A stretch of DNA of 39,207 bases, from contig JAODMR010000067.1 in the NCBI GenBank assembly GCA_025465475.1, positions 1 to 39,207 on the forward strand. Reading direction: 5' to 3'. The notes under the pieces were generated by a model that saw only the letters and a list, made by a program, of their open reading frames with translations, was not told where the DNA came from and searched no databases. Position numbers and translations under genes: made by a program. This document shows positions 14,858-22,421 of this stretch, piece by piece (the first letter of the stretch is position 1; the number at the start of each line of letters is the position of its first letter). This DNA comes from Micrococcaceae bacterium. Lineage in GTDB: Bacteria; Actinomycetota; Actinomycetes; Actinomycetales; Micrococcaceae.

Positions 14858-16385
14858 CAGCCTCACGGATGGACCTTGGCAGCGGTTTCAGGACGAGCTG
14901 GCAAAGCTGCCCGCCGGGGAGTTGGTTGTGCGGCTCGGCGAGGCTGTGGATAGCCGAATGGACGACCTGATGGCCGCCGTCGAACGGGCCGCTACCGGCA
15001 CCGGCAACCCGCAGGACGCCGTCGTGCCCGCGCAGGACGCCGTCGGGCTGTTGGCGCAGGCCCGCGGAGAATTGCGCCGGCTCACCACCACTGACCCATT
15101 GACGGGGCTGGCTAACCGGACCCTGCTCGTGGAACGGCTGCAGGAAGTCTTTGACTCCGTTCCCGCTGGCGGAAACCAGCCCAGCCTGATGGTGCTCAAC
15201 TTCGACACCTTCAAGTTCATCAACGACGCCCTGGGCCATGACGCCGGCGACGCCGCACTGGCCGCCGTCGCCGAAAGACTCGTTCGCACTGTGGGAAAAC
15301 CTCACTTGGTGGCGCGGTTGGGTGGAGGTGACTTCGCCATTCTGGTGGAAGGGGTACCCGCCGAAGAGACGTTGCAGCTCACCGCGAAAATCCGCGCCGT
15401 TCTCGAAACGGACATCGTCGTTGCCGATGTGCCCGTTCGGGTCGAGGCGAGCATAGGCGTGCGGTTCGGGGAAGCCGGTCTGGCAGCCGCCCAGGCAGTC
15501 CACGACGCCGACATGGCCATGCAGGCGGCCCGCAGCAAGGGTGGGGGCAAGGTTGAATTCTTCGTTCCGACCATGCAGGAGGTTGCCCGCCAGCGGGTGC
15601 AACTGATTTCCGAGCTGCGCGAAGCCATCACCTTTGGTGGACTGCAGTTGCGCTACCAGCCCGTGGTGCAGCTGCCGACCGGCCGGATCATCGGAGCTGA
15701 AGCCCTGGTGCGGTGGGACCATCCGCATCGCGGACCGATGCGTCCTGACGCCTTTCTGACTGCTGCTGAATCCGGCGGGCTGATGGCTGACCTGGGGCGC
15801 TGGGTGCTGCAGGAGGCCATCAGCCAGCTGGGCAGCTGGCTGCCGGGTATGGAGAACCCGGAGGCGTTCAAGTTGCACGTCAACTTGTCCCCGGACGAGC
15901 TGCGGCAGCGGGACCTGGTGGCACTGGTCCGCCAGCTGCTGGCCGACGAAAACGTTCCAGCAGGGAACCTGGCCATGGAAATTACCGAACATGCCATCAT
16001 GACCGGCAACAGCGACACCACCCGCACCCTGGCCGACTTTGGCGCATTGGGAGTCGGCTTGGAAATCGACGATTTCGGCACTGGATATTCGTCCATCAGC
16101 TACCTTCGCAACCTGCCCGTCGATACGGCGAAGATCGACCGGTCCCTGATCCAGGACGTGGCAGGAGACCCCGGGCAGCGGGACTTTGTCGCCGCCATCC
16201 TTCAGCTGATCCGCGCAGCCGGGCTCAACGTGGTCGCCGAGGGAGTGGAAACCCGGGAACAGGCTGACCAGCTGAGCGCCCTGGGCTGCCCGCTGGCCCA
16301 GGGGTTCTACTTCAGCCGGCCGGTGACGGCGGAGCAGCTGACGGTTTTATTGCAGGCCAACGCTCCGCTGCCAGCCGGGAACTAG
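14850..16385 (+). CDS. GGDEF-EAL protein: likely c-di-GMP phosphodiesterase with inactive cyclase domain
   Basis: 511 residues from GTG 14850; the frame is open back to a GTG at 14775. A helical segment of about 80 residues precedes the GGDEF domain. That domain keeps L-T-G-L-A-N-R and the I-N-D-x-x-G-H helix. Its first metal-binding aspartate is Asn (N-F-D-T-F-K, codon 15198-15200), and the signature reads G-G-G-D-F (15321-15335) instead of G-G-D-E-F, so cyclase activity is unlikely. The EAL domain looks complete: E-A-L at 15699-15707, N-L-S, E-I-T-E, D-D-F-G-T-G-Y-S-S, K-I-D-R and A-E-G-V-E-T. It should degrade cyclic di-GMP, with the first domain perhaps sensing GTP. No membrane helix is visible. 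The stop shares a CTAG palindrome with the convergent gene. Confidence 0.9.
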   Translation: MADSLTDGPWQRFQDELAKLPAGELVVRLGEAVDSRMDDLMAAVERAATGTGNPQDAVVPAQDAVGLLAQARGELRRLTTTDPLTGLANRTLLVERLQEVFDSVPAGGNQPSLMVLNFDTFKFINDALGHDAGDAALAAVAERLVRTVGKPHLVARLGGGDFAILVEGVPAEETLQLTAKIRAVLETDIVVADVPVRVEASIGVRFGEAGLAAAQAVHDADMAMQAARSKGGGKVEFFVPTMQEVARQRVQLISELREAITFGGLQLRYQPVVQLPTGRIIGAEALVRWDHPHRGPMRPDAFLTAAESGGLMADLGRWVLQEAISQLGSWLPGMENPEAFKLHVNLSPDELRQRDLVALVRQLLADENVPAGNLAMEITEHAIMTGNSDTTRTLADFGALGVGLEIDDFGTGYSSISYLRNLPVDTAKIDRSLIQDVAGDPGQRDFVAAILQLIRAAGLNVVAEGVETREQADQLSALGCPLAQGFYFSRPVTAEQLTVLLQANAPLPAGN

Positions 16386-16603
16386 CTGAAAAGGGTGCGC
16401 AGGCCGACGATCGCAGTGGCCAGGCCGAGGACCATGGATGTGGTCACCAGCATCACATGCACGGTCAGGAACCGGGTGGCGCGCCCGGAGGAGTCCTTGG
16501 CGCGGGGGTCCTTCATCACCCGCCGTAGGAAAGGCGGCCAGACAAGAAGGGACCAGACGCCCGAGAGGATCAACAGGACGGACAGGGCAACGGGCAACTG
16601 CAT
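16382..16603 (-). CDS. Small SCO4848-family membrane protein
   Basis: 73 residues with two hydrophobic helices (about 5-25 and 45-68) and a short basic cytoplasmic loop. The pattern S-G-V-W-S-L-L-V-W-P, then V-H-V near the second helix and G-L-R at the end, resembles the small actinobacterial membrane proteins named after Streptomyces SCO4848. No function is known. It starts nine bases after the DUF2505 gene, so the two are probably co-transcribed. A GGGG-containing ribosome binding site precedes the ATG. Its TAG and that of the convergent GGDEF-EAL gene overlap by three bases within one CTAG. Confidence 0.75.
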   Translation of the reverse strand: MQLPVALSVLLILSGVWSLLVWPPFLRRVMKDPRAKDSSGRATRFLTVHVMLVTTSMVLGLATAIVGLRTLFS

Positions 16604-16612
16604 TCCGCGCCC

Positions 16613-17116
16613 CTACGCCTGGTGCTTTTTCAGCCAGCCGCTGGCTTCGCGGGCCTGCAGGTTCAGTGCCTTGCCGATCATGGGTTCCGCGGCGGAGGCG
16701 ATCTTTCCGCCCAGGAACGGAATGGAGGACGTCACCTTGCCGTCGATCTGCACGCGGGTGTTCCCGCCCTCGGGGCTGAGTTGTTCAACGGCCGTGACTT
16801 CCAGCGGGGCGCCGGTGATGCTGAGCCGGATCTGTACGGTCCGGGACCCATCGGTTGCCGGGGCCGACCAGTCTTCGAGTTGCGTCACCGTCAGGGTGGC
16901 CCCGACAAATTTGCGGGCCATCTCCGGCAGCTGATTAGTGGGAACCGTGCGGACAATCCGGGTGCTGAACGCGCCCTCACGGGGGCCCTGCACCTCAAAG
17001 GACTCCAGCGTGCCCCGCACCGACGTGCTGGTATGCCGGACAAAGTCCTCGTTGGTGAAGACCTCAACAACCCGTTGCACGGGCGCGGTCACGGTAGTGG
17101 AAGCGCTCAGCGCCAT
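16613..17116 (-). CDS. DUF2505 (START-like) protein
   Basis: 167 residues. The start A-L-S-A-S-T-T-V-T-A-P-V and the alternating beta-strand pattern followed by a C-terminal amphipathic helix (E-A-S-G-W-L-K-K) fit the DUF2505 family. This family has the helix-grip START/polyketide-cyclase-like fold with a cavity for a hydrophobic ligand. It is common in actinobacteria and has no established function. No signal peptide is seen, so it should be cytoplasmic. GGAGG lies about 5 bases before the ATG. It is first in a two-gene unit with the small membrane protein and lies divergent from mfd. Confidence 0.82.
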   Translation of the reverse strand: MALSASTTVTAPVQRVVEVFTNEDFVRHTSTSVRGTLESFEVQGPREGAFSTRIVRTVPTNQLPEMARKFVGATLTVTQLEDWSAPATDGSRTVQIRLSITGAPLEVTAVEQLSPEGGNTRVQIDGKVTSSIPFLGGKIASAAEPMIGKALNLQAREASGWLKKHQA

Positions 17117-17272
17117 GGTTCCTCCGAAGCTAGGTTGGCACGGATCTTCAGCCTACAGGCCACTTTGGCGTTCACCGGCAGCGATGCCGATGCCGCACGC
17201 CGCCGGATAAGACACCTGACAGGTAAGCTGGTGGGTGCCCCGGGGTTCTCATGAACTTCGGGCATTTGTGTT

Positions 17273-17296
17273 GGGTCCGGTCCGTCGTCCGGACCC
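17273..17296 (+). other. Hairpin in the mfd leader
   Basis: GGGTCCGG (17273-17280) pairs perfectly with CCGGACCC (17289-17296) around an 8-base loop, 12 bases upstream of the mfd ribosome binding site (GAGGAG at 17308-17313). There is no T-tract, so it is not a normal terminator; it could stabilise the leader or affect translation. The rest of the 207-base gap between the DUF2505 gene and mfd shows no confident promoter. Confidence 0.4.
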
Positions 17297-17323
17297 CAAA
17301 GTCGTTCGAGGAGATCCTTCTTC

Positions 17324-20300
17324 ATGAGCCTAAATGGCCTCCGGGCTGCCCTTGCCGACGACCAGGCCTTCGCCCGGGTCCGGCAGTACGCGGCCAAACC
17401 GCACGCCGACCGCAGTTCCGACCTGCAACTGGGTGCCCCGACAGGTCTCCGGCCGGCGCTGCTGGCCGAACTGGCAGACGCCCTGCTGTCGGCCCCCGCG
17501 CCCAACGGCGGCTCGGGAGCGGTGCTGGCCGTGACGGCCACCGGACGGGAAGCCGAAGACCTGGCCGCGGCCTTGGGCTCCTTCCTGCCGACCGGTACGG
17601 TGGCGGAATTCCCGAGCTGGGAGACCCTGCCCCACGAGCGGCTCTCGCCGCGCTCCGACACTGTGGGACGCAGGCTTTCCGTCCTGCGGCGGCTGGCGCA
17701 TCCTGAGGGGAGCCCCCTGCGCGTGGTGGTGGCTCCGGTCCGCGCGGTGCTTCAGCCCCTGGTTGCGGGACTGGGCGACCTGACGCCCGTTCACCTGTCC
17801 GTGGGGGATGAGGTGCCCTTCACTGAGCTGGTGCAGCAACTGGCCAGCGCCGCCTACGCCCGGGTGGACATGGTCACCCACCGGGGCGAGTTCGCCGTCC
17901 GCGGCGGAATCCTTGACGTCTTCCCACCCACTGAGGACCACCCCATCCGGGTGGAGTTTTTCGGCGACGAGGTGGACCAGATGCGCTGGTTCGCCGTCGC
18001 GGACCAGCGATCGCTGCCCGGCCAGGGGCAGCCCGTGCACGGTGCGCCCCATCCGGACGGGACGGATGGAGCAGGGCCCCGCCTGGCGCCGCCCACCGTG
18101 CTGCATGCACCGCCCTGCCGGGAAATCCTGATCACACCGGAGGTGATGAGCCGGGCCGCCAAGCTCAAGGCCCAAATGCCGGCCGCCGCGGGCATGCTGG
18201 AGAAAATTGCCGGGGGCATCGCCGTCGAAGGCATGGAATCCCTGGCTCCGGCACTGGTTGATGCCATGGTGCCGTTCGTGGCACAGTTCCCGGCGGGTTC
18301 CATCGCAGTCGTCATCGAACCGGAGAAGGTGCGTAAGCGCGCCCACGACCTGGAGGCGACGAACGAGGAATTCCTTGAAGCTGCCTGGTCCACCGCCTCC
18401 GACGGCGGCACCTCCCCTCTCGACCTGGCCTCGGCGGGCATCGACCTGGCCGCCGCCAGCTTCCGGTCCCTGGCGGAAACCCGCGGTGATGCGTTGGCTG
18501 CCGGGCTGAGCTGGTGGTCCATCACCTCCTTCTCCCCGGACGACGAACTGGTGCTGGATATTGACGTGTTGAACCTTCCCGCCCGGGAACCCCGCGGCTA
18601 TCAGGGGGACGTGGCGGAGATGATGGACTTCATCTCCTCCCGGGTGCGGGACGCCTGGCGCCTGGTCGTGGCGACCGACGGTCCCGGACCAGCACAACGG
18701 ATGGCGGAGTTGTTTCACGACGCCAACATCCCCGCCGCGCGGGTGGACAGCCTGGAGCAGCCTCCCCAGCCGGGCATCATTGAGATCACGACGGCGGCCG
18801 CGGGGCGCGGCTTCGTCTTCGATGGGCTGAAGCTGGGGCTGCTCACCGAAGCAGACCTGCTGGGCCGGGCCTCCGTCAGCTCCACCAAGGACATGCGGCG
18901 GATGCCGTCCAAGCGGCGCAACGCGGTGGACCCGCTGCAGCTGCGGACCGGCGATTACGTGGTGCACGAACAGCACGGCGTCGGGAAGTTCGTTGAGCTG
19001 ATCCAGCGGAAGGTATCCACCGGAACCGGCCCGGGTGGCGGCGGCGTGGGGCTGCGTGAGTACCTGGTGCTGGAATACGCTCCGTCCAAGCGTGGTGCCC
19101 CCGGTGATCGGCTCTTCGTGCCGACCGACCAGTTGGACCAGGTCACCGCCTATGTGGGCGGCGATGCCCCGGCGCTAAGCAAAATGGGCGGGTCGGACTG
19201 GGCCAACACCAAGAACAAGGCCCGAAAGGCGGTGAAGGAGATCGCCGGGGAGCTGATCCGGCTCTACTCCGCTCGGATGGCTTCCCGCGGTTTCGCTTTC
19301 AGCCCAGACACCCCTTGGCAACGGGAGCTGGAAGAGGCTTTCCCTTACGTGGAGACACCCGACCAGTTGACCACCATCAACGAGGTCAAGGCTGACATGG
19401 AGCGGGAGATCCCGATGGACCGCCTGGTCTCCGGGGACGTCGGCTACGGCAAAACCGAGATCGCGGTCCGGGCCGCCTTCAAGGCCGTGCAGGACGGCAA
19501 GCAGGTCGCCGTGCTGGTGCCCACCACCCTGCTGGCGCAGCAGCACTACGAAACGTTCACCGAGCGTTTCTCCGGCTTCCCACTGCGGGTCAAGCCGCTG
19601 TCCCGTTTCCAGACCACCAAGGAAGCCAAGGAAACGGTGGAGGGCGTGAAGAACGGCAGCGTCGACGTCGTCATCGGTACCCACCGGTTGTTGTCCAAGG
19701 AAGTTCAGTTCAAGGACCTGGGCCTGGTGATCGTTGACGAGGAACAGCGGTTCGGGGTGGAACACAAGGAAGAACTGAAGAAGATGCGCACCAATGTGGA
19801 TGTCCTGGCCATGAGTGCCACACCCATTCCGCGCACCCTGGAAATGTCCCTCACCGGTATCCGGGAAACCTCCACCCTGGCCACACCACCGGAGGAACGG
19901 CACCCGGTGTTGACCTATGTGGGCGCGTATACGGACAAGCAGGCCTCTGCCGCTATCCGCCGGGAGCTGATGCGCGAAGGACAGGTGTTCTTCGTGCACA
20001 ACCGGGTGTCCTCAATCGACCGGACCGCAGCCCATCTGCGGGAACTCGTGCCCGAGGCCCGCGTCGCCGTCGCCCATGGGCAGATGAGCGAGTCCCGGCT
20101 GGAACAGATCATCGTGGACTTTTGGGAGAAGCGGTTTGATGTGCTGGTGTGCACCACTATCATCGAGACCGGTCTGGACATTTCCAACGCCAACACCCTG
20201 ATCGTGGACCGGGCCGACAACTACGGACTCTCCCAGTTGCACCAGCTGCGTGGCCGTGTGGGCCGTGGTCGGGAGCGGGCCTACGCCTACTTCTTTTACC

Positions 20301-20998
20301 CGTTCGACAAGCCCCTGGGCGAGGTGGCACTGGAGCGGCTCAAGGCCGTCGCGGCGCACAACGAGCTGGGCGCCGGTATGCAGCTGGCGATGAAGGACCT
20401 GGAGATCCGCGGGGCGGGAAACCTGCTGGGCGGTGAGCAATCCGGCCACATCCAGGGCGTCGGCTTCGACCTGTACATCCGGCTGGTTGGTGAGGCCGTC
20501 GCCGACTACCGTGGTGAAGCCGAGGAACGGCCTGCGGAGATGAAAATTGAGCTGCCGGTCAACGCCCACCTGCCGCATGACTATGTGCCGGGCGAGAGGC
20601 TGCGGCTGGAAGCCTACCGTAAGCTGGCCGCGGCGTTGACGAACCAGGCGATAGACGAGGTGCTGGCTGAACTGGTGGACCGCTACGGCGAGCCGCCGGC
20701 AGCGGCGGCCAACCTGGTCGCCGTCGCCCGCTTCCGGGTGGCCGCGCGGGCCGCGGGCCTGACAGATGTCGCCCTGCAGGGAAACTTCATCAAGTTTGGC
20801 CCCGCGCAACTGCCGGAGTCCAAGCTGATGCGGCTGCAGCGGCTGTACCCCGGCTCCATGGTGAAGAACGCCCTGGATGCCGTGCTGATCCCCAAGCCGA
20901 AGACAGCTCGGATCGGCGGCAAGGACCTGGTGGATGCGGAAATTCTCCAGTGGGCCGACAACGTGTTGAAGGCCCTGTTCCTGGACGACGCTTCCTAA
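17324..20998 (+). CDS. mfd: Transcription-repair coupling factor Mfd
   Basis: 1224 residues, a normal length. Mfd recognises RNA polymerase stalled at DNA damage, pushes it off and recruits UvrA for nucleotide excision repair. Domains in order: UvrB-like N-terminal module (with R-G-G-I-L-D-V-F-P at about 190), linker, CarD-like RNA-polymerase-interacting domain beginning G-D-Y-V-V-H-E-Q-H-G-V-G at about 543, and the superfamily 2 translocase. The translocase has G-D-V-G-Y-G-K-T (about 703), D-E-E-Q-R-F-G (about 805), S-A-T-P-I-P-R-T and R-G-R-V-G-R-G (about 976). A C-terminal TRCF/D7 domain follows. Some residue spacings around the linker carry a glycine-rich insert (G-T-G-P-G-G-G-G). The ATG follows GAGGAG by 10 bases. 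A long terminator follows, so it appears to be monocistronic. Confidence 0.98.
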   Translation: MSLNGLRAALADDQAFARVRQYAAKPHADRSSDLQLGAPTGLRPALLAELADALLSAPAPNGGSGAVLAVTATGREAEDLAAALGSFLPTGTVAEFPSWETLPHERLSPRSDTVGRRLSVLRRLAHPEGSPLRVVVAPVRAVLQPLVAGLGDLTPVHLSVGDEVPFTELVQQLASAAYARVDMVTHRGEFAVRGGILDVFPPTEDHPIRVEFFGDEVDQMRWFAVADQRSLPGQGQPVHGAPHPDGTDGAGPRLAPPTVLHAPPCREILITPEVMSRAAKLKAQMPAAAGMLEKIAGGIAVEGMESLAPALVDAMVPFVAQFPAGSIAVVIEPEKVRKRAHDLEATNEEFLEAAWSTASDGGTSPLDLASAGIDLAAASFRSLAETRGDALAAGLSWWSITSFSPDDELVLDIDVLNLPAREPRGYQGDVAEMMDFISSRVRDAWRLVVATDGPGPAQRMAELFHDANIPAARVDSLEQPPQPGIIEITTAAAGRGFVFDGLKLGLLTEADLLGRASVSSTKDMRRMPSKRRNAVDPLQLRTGDYVVHEQHGVGKFVELIQRKVSTGTGPGGGGVGLREYLVLEYAPSKRGAPGDRLFVPTDQLDQVTAYVGGDAPALSKMGGSDWANTKNKARKAVKEIAGELIRLYSARMASRGFAFSPDTPWQRELEEAFPYVETPDQLTTINEVKADMEREIPMDRLVSGDVGYGKTEIAVRAAFKAVQDGKQVAVLVPTTLLAQQHYETFTERFSGFPLRVKPLSRFQTTKEAKETVEGVKNGSVDVVIGTHRLLSKEVQFKDLGLVIVDEEQRFGVEHKEELKKMRTNVDVLAMSATPIPRTLEMSLTGIRETSTLATPPEERHPVLTYVGAYTDKQASAAIRRELMREGQVFFVHNRVSSIDRTAAHLRELVPEARVAVAHGQMSESRLEQIIVDFWEKRFDVLVCTTIIETGLDISNANTLIVDRADNYGLSQLHQLRGRVGRGRERAYAYFFYPFDKPLGEVALERLKAVAAHNELGAGMQLAMKDLEIRGAGNLLGGEQSGHIQGVGFDLYIRLVGEAVADYRGEAEERPAEMKIELPVNAHLPHDYVPGERLRLEAYRKLAAALTNQAIDEVLAELVDRYGEPPAAAANLVAVARFRVAARAAGLTDVALQGNFIKFGPAQLPESKLMRLQRLYPGSMVKNALDAVLIPKPKTARIGGKDLVDAEILQWADNVLKALFLDDAS

Positions 20999-21018
20999 CC
21001 GGGACGGCCGCTCGGTGA

Positions 21019-21061
21019 CATAGGAAAGGTCCGCAGCCTCAGGCTGCGGACCTTTCCTATG
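21019..21061 (+). terminator. Long hairpin terminator after mfd
   Basis: A perfect 20-bp stem (21019-21038 with 21042-21061) has a 3-base loop. It begins 20 bases after the mfd stop and lies in the gap to the convergent small membrane protein gene. The A/G-rich left arm and C/T-rich right arm suit termination in both directions, although no separate T-tract follows. Confidence 0.8.
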
Positions 21062-21086
21062 CCGCTGACGTCCTATGTCGCTGACG
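21055..21086. repeat. 16-bp tandem duplication on the terminator's right arm
   Basis: The 16 bases at 21055-21070 are repeated at 21071-21086 with one change (C to T). The first seven bases belong to the terminator stem. Nine bases of the second copy (21071-21079) can also pair with the left part of the hairpin (GACATAGGA at 21017-21025), so two alternative foldings exist. Confidence 0.75.
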
Positions 21087-21100
21087 CTGAACGGGCGGGG

Positions 21101-21325
21101 CTACTTGCTGGAGTCGGACCGGCCGATCACGTTCATGGGAACGAAGAAAGCCAGGAACACCAGAGCCAGCGCGATCGCTGCAGGCCAGGCGTTGTCCAGG
21201 GTCAGGAAGCTGAGGGCGAAGATCCCGCCGAGGAAGAGCACCATGAACACGACAAAGAGGACCACGCTCTGTCCCAGTGGGTTCTCGCGCTCGTCGGTCC
21301 GGTTGTCCTGTTCGTTCCGTGCCAT
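21101..21325 (-). CDS. Small two-helix membrane protein
   Basis: 74 residues from ATG 21325, chosen because AAGGAG lies 7 bases upstream; an ATG 16 codons further upstream lacks a site. The N-terminal 18 residues are charged (Asn, Glu, Asp and Arg rich). Two hydrophobic helices follow (about 20-41 and 46-66), separated by a short turn with L-D-N-A-W-P. The family is not recognised with certainty; similar short two-helix proteins are common in actinobacteria without known function. It lies 51 bases downstream of deoC on the same strand and may be co-transcribed with it. Confidence 0.7.
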   Translation of the reverse strand: MARNEQDNRTDERENPLGQSVVLFVVFMVLFLGGIFALSFLTLDNAWPAAIALALVFLAFFVPMNVIGRSDSSK

Positions 21326-21376
21326 GGTTGACTCCTTACCCCGGAGGGCGATCGTGTTGCAGTTCTGCTCCAAATC

Positions 21377-22084
21377 CTAGTACGAACCGGTTGCCTGCCC
21401 ACCATTGACGATCGCTATTCCGGAGCTGGCGCCAATCCGTGTGGCGCCGGCCGCGATCAGGTCAAGGGCGTCCTGCCGGGTCCGTACCCCGCCCGACGCC
21501 TTCACGCCGAGGTCCGGTCCGACGGTGGCACGCATCAGGGCCACGTCCTGCACTGTCGCTCCGCCGCCGTTGAATCCGGTGGAGGTCTTGACGAAATCGG
21601 CCCCCGCTTCAACCGCCGCCTGGCAGGCCAGCACCTTTTGGTCGTCGTCGAGCAGTGACGTCTCGATGATGACCTTCAGCAGGGCACCGCCGGCGTGCAC
21701 CGCTTCCGCGACGGCGGAAATGTCCTCCACCAGGGTGCCCTTATCCAAGGCACGCGCCGCGGCAATGTTGATCACCATGTCCACCTCCTCGGCCCCGTCA
21801 AGGGTGGCGCCACGGGCCTCGAAGACCTTGACGTCGGTGGGGGTGGCTCCGAGGGGGAAGCCCACCACCGAGCAGGTCAGCACGCCGGTGCCTTTGAGGG
21901 CCTTGAACACCGTCTTCACCCACACGGGGTTTACACAAACGGACTTGAACCGGTACTCGGCGGCCTCGGCGCAAACCCGGAGGATATCCTCGGCGCTGGC
22001 TTCCGGTTTGAGCAGGGTGTGGTCAATGTAAGCGGCGATGCCCGCCGGGGAGCTACCGGGCAGGGCGTCGGAAACAGAAGTCAT
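21377..22084 (-). CDS. deoC: Deoxyribose-phosphate aldolase
   Basis: 235 residues. A cytoplasmic class I aldolase that cleaves 2-deoxyribose-5-phosphate to glyceraldehyde-3-phosphate and acetaldehyde. The TIM-barrel motifs are clear: Y-I-D-H-T-L-L-K-P at the start, V-C-V-N-P, V-V-G-F-P-L-G, E-V-D-M-V-I-N (acidic residue of the proton relay), [14 protein letters not shown] with Schiff-base lysine 166, and V-K-A-S-G-G-V-R-T with the second active lysine. It would finish breakdown of deoxynucleosides begun by the PunA and phospho-sugar mutase encoded at 28060-30693. A palindromic repeat array lies directly upstream, between deoC and nnaR. No strong ribosome binding site is adjacent to the ATG. 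Confidence 0.96.
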   Translation of the reverse strand: MTSVSDALPGSSPAGIAAYIDHTLLKPEASAEDILRVCAEAAEYRFKSVCVNPVWVKTVFKALKGTGVLTCSVVGFPLGATPTDVKVFEARGATLDGAEEVDMVINIAAARALDKGTLVEDISAVAEAVHAGGALLKVIIETSLLDDDQKVLACQAAVEAGADFVKTSTGFNGGGATVQDVALMRATVGPDLGVKASGGVRTRQDALDLIAAGATRIGASSGIAIVNGGQATGSY

Positions 22085-22106
22085 CTTCGAAGCCTACCTT
22101 CCCCTT

Positions 22107-22407
22107 GATCGAGCCCCTCCGCTAATCGAGCTTGTCGTTGATCGAGCCTGTCGTTGATCGAGCTTGTCGAGATCCGCCCCGCCGATCGAGCCTGTCGTTG
22201 ATCGGGCCCCGCCGATCGAGCTTGTCGAGATCCGCCCCGCCGATCGAGCCTGTCGTTGATCGAGCCCCGCCGATCGAGCCTGTCGAGATCCGCCCCGCCG
22301 ATCGAGCTTGTCGTTGATCGAGCTTGTCGAGATCATGGGCCACCCGGTCTCGACGGGCTCGACCGCCGGGTCTCGACAGGCTCGACCAGCGGGGGGCTCG
22401 ACCAGCG
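22107..22407. repeat. Array of short palindromic intergenic repeats
   Basis: The gap between deoC and nnaR is filled by about eleven units of the form ATCGAGC(C/T)TGTCG, each followed by either TTG or a 15-base extension ending CCGCCCCGCCG; two units are shortened to ATCGRGCCCCGCCG. A higher-order period of 58 bp is visible: 22157-22214 and 22215-22272 are nearly identical, and 22273-22316 is a partial third copy. From 22346 the same motif recurs two to three times in inverse orientation (GTCTCGACAGGCTCGACC type). The transcript on either strand could fold into long hairpins. No protein-coding gene is seen here. Similar motifs are scattered in Micrococcaceae genomes (recalled, not checked). 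Confidence 0.92.
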
Positions 22408-22421
22408 ACGGGGACGGGGGG

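Noticed and set aside
17330-18976. 548-codon minus-strand frame opposite mfd
   Set aside because: Low-complexity His/Gln/Gly/Arg composition with no motif; mfd on the plus strand is unmistakable.
22107-22407. CRISPR array
   Set aside because: Repeat units are 14-28 bases, self-palindromic and contiguous, without spacers of constant length or unique sequence, and no cas genes are near.
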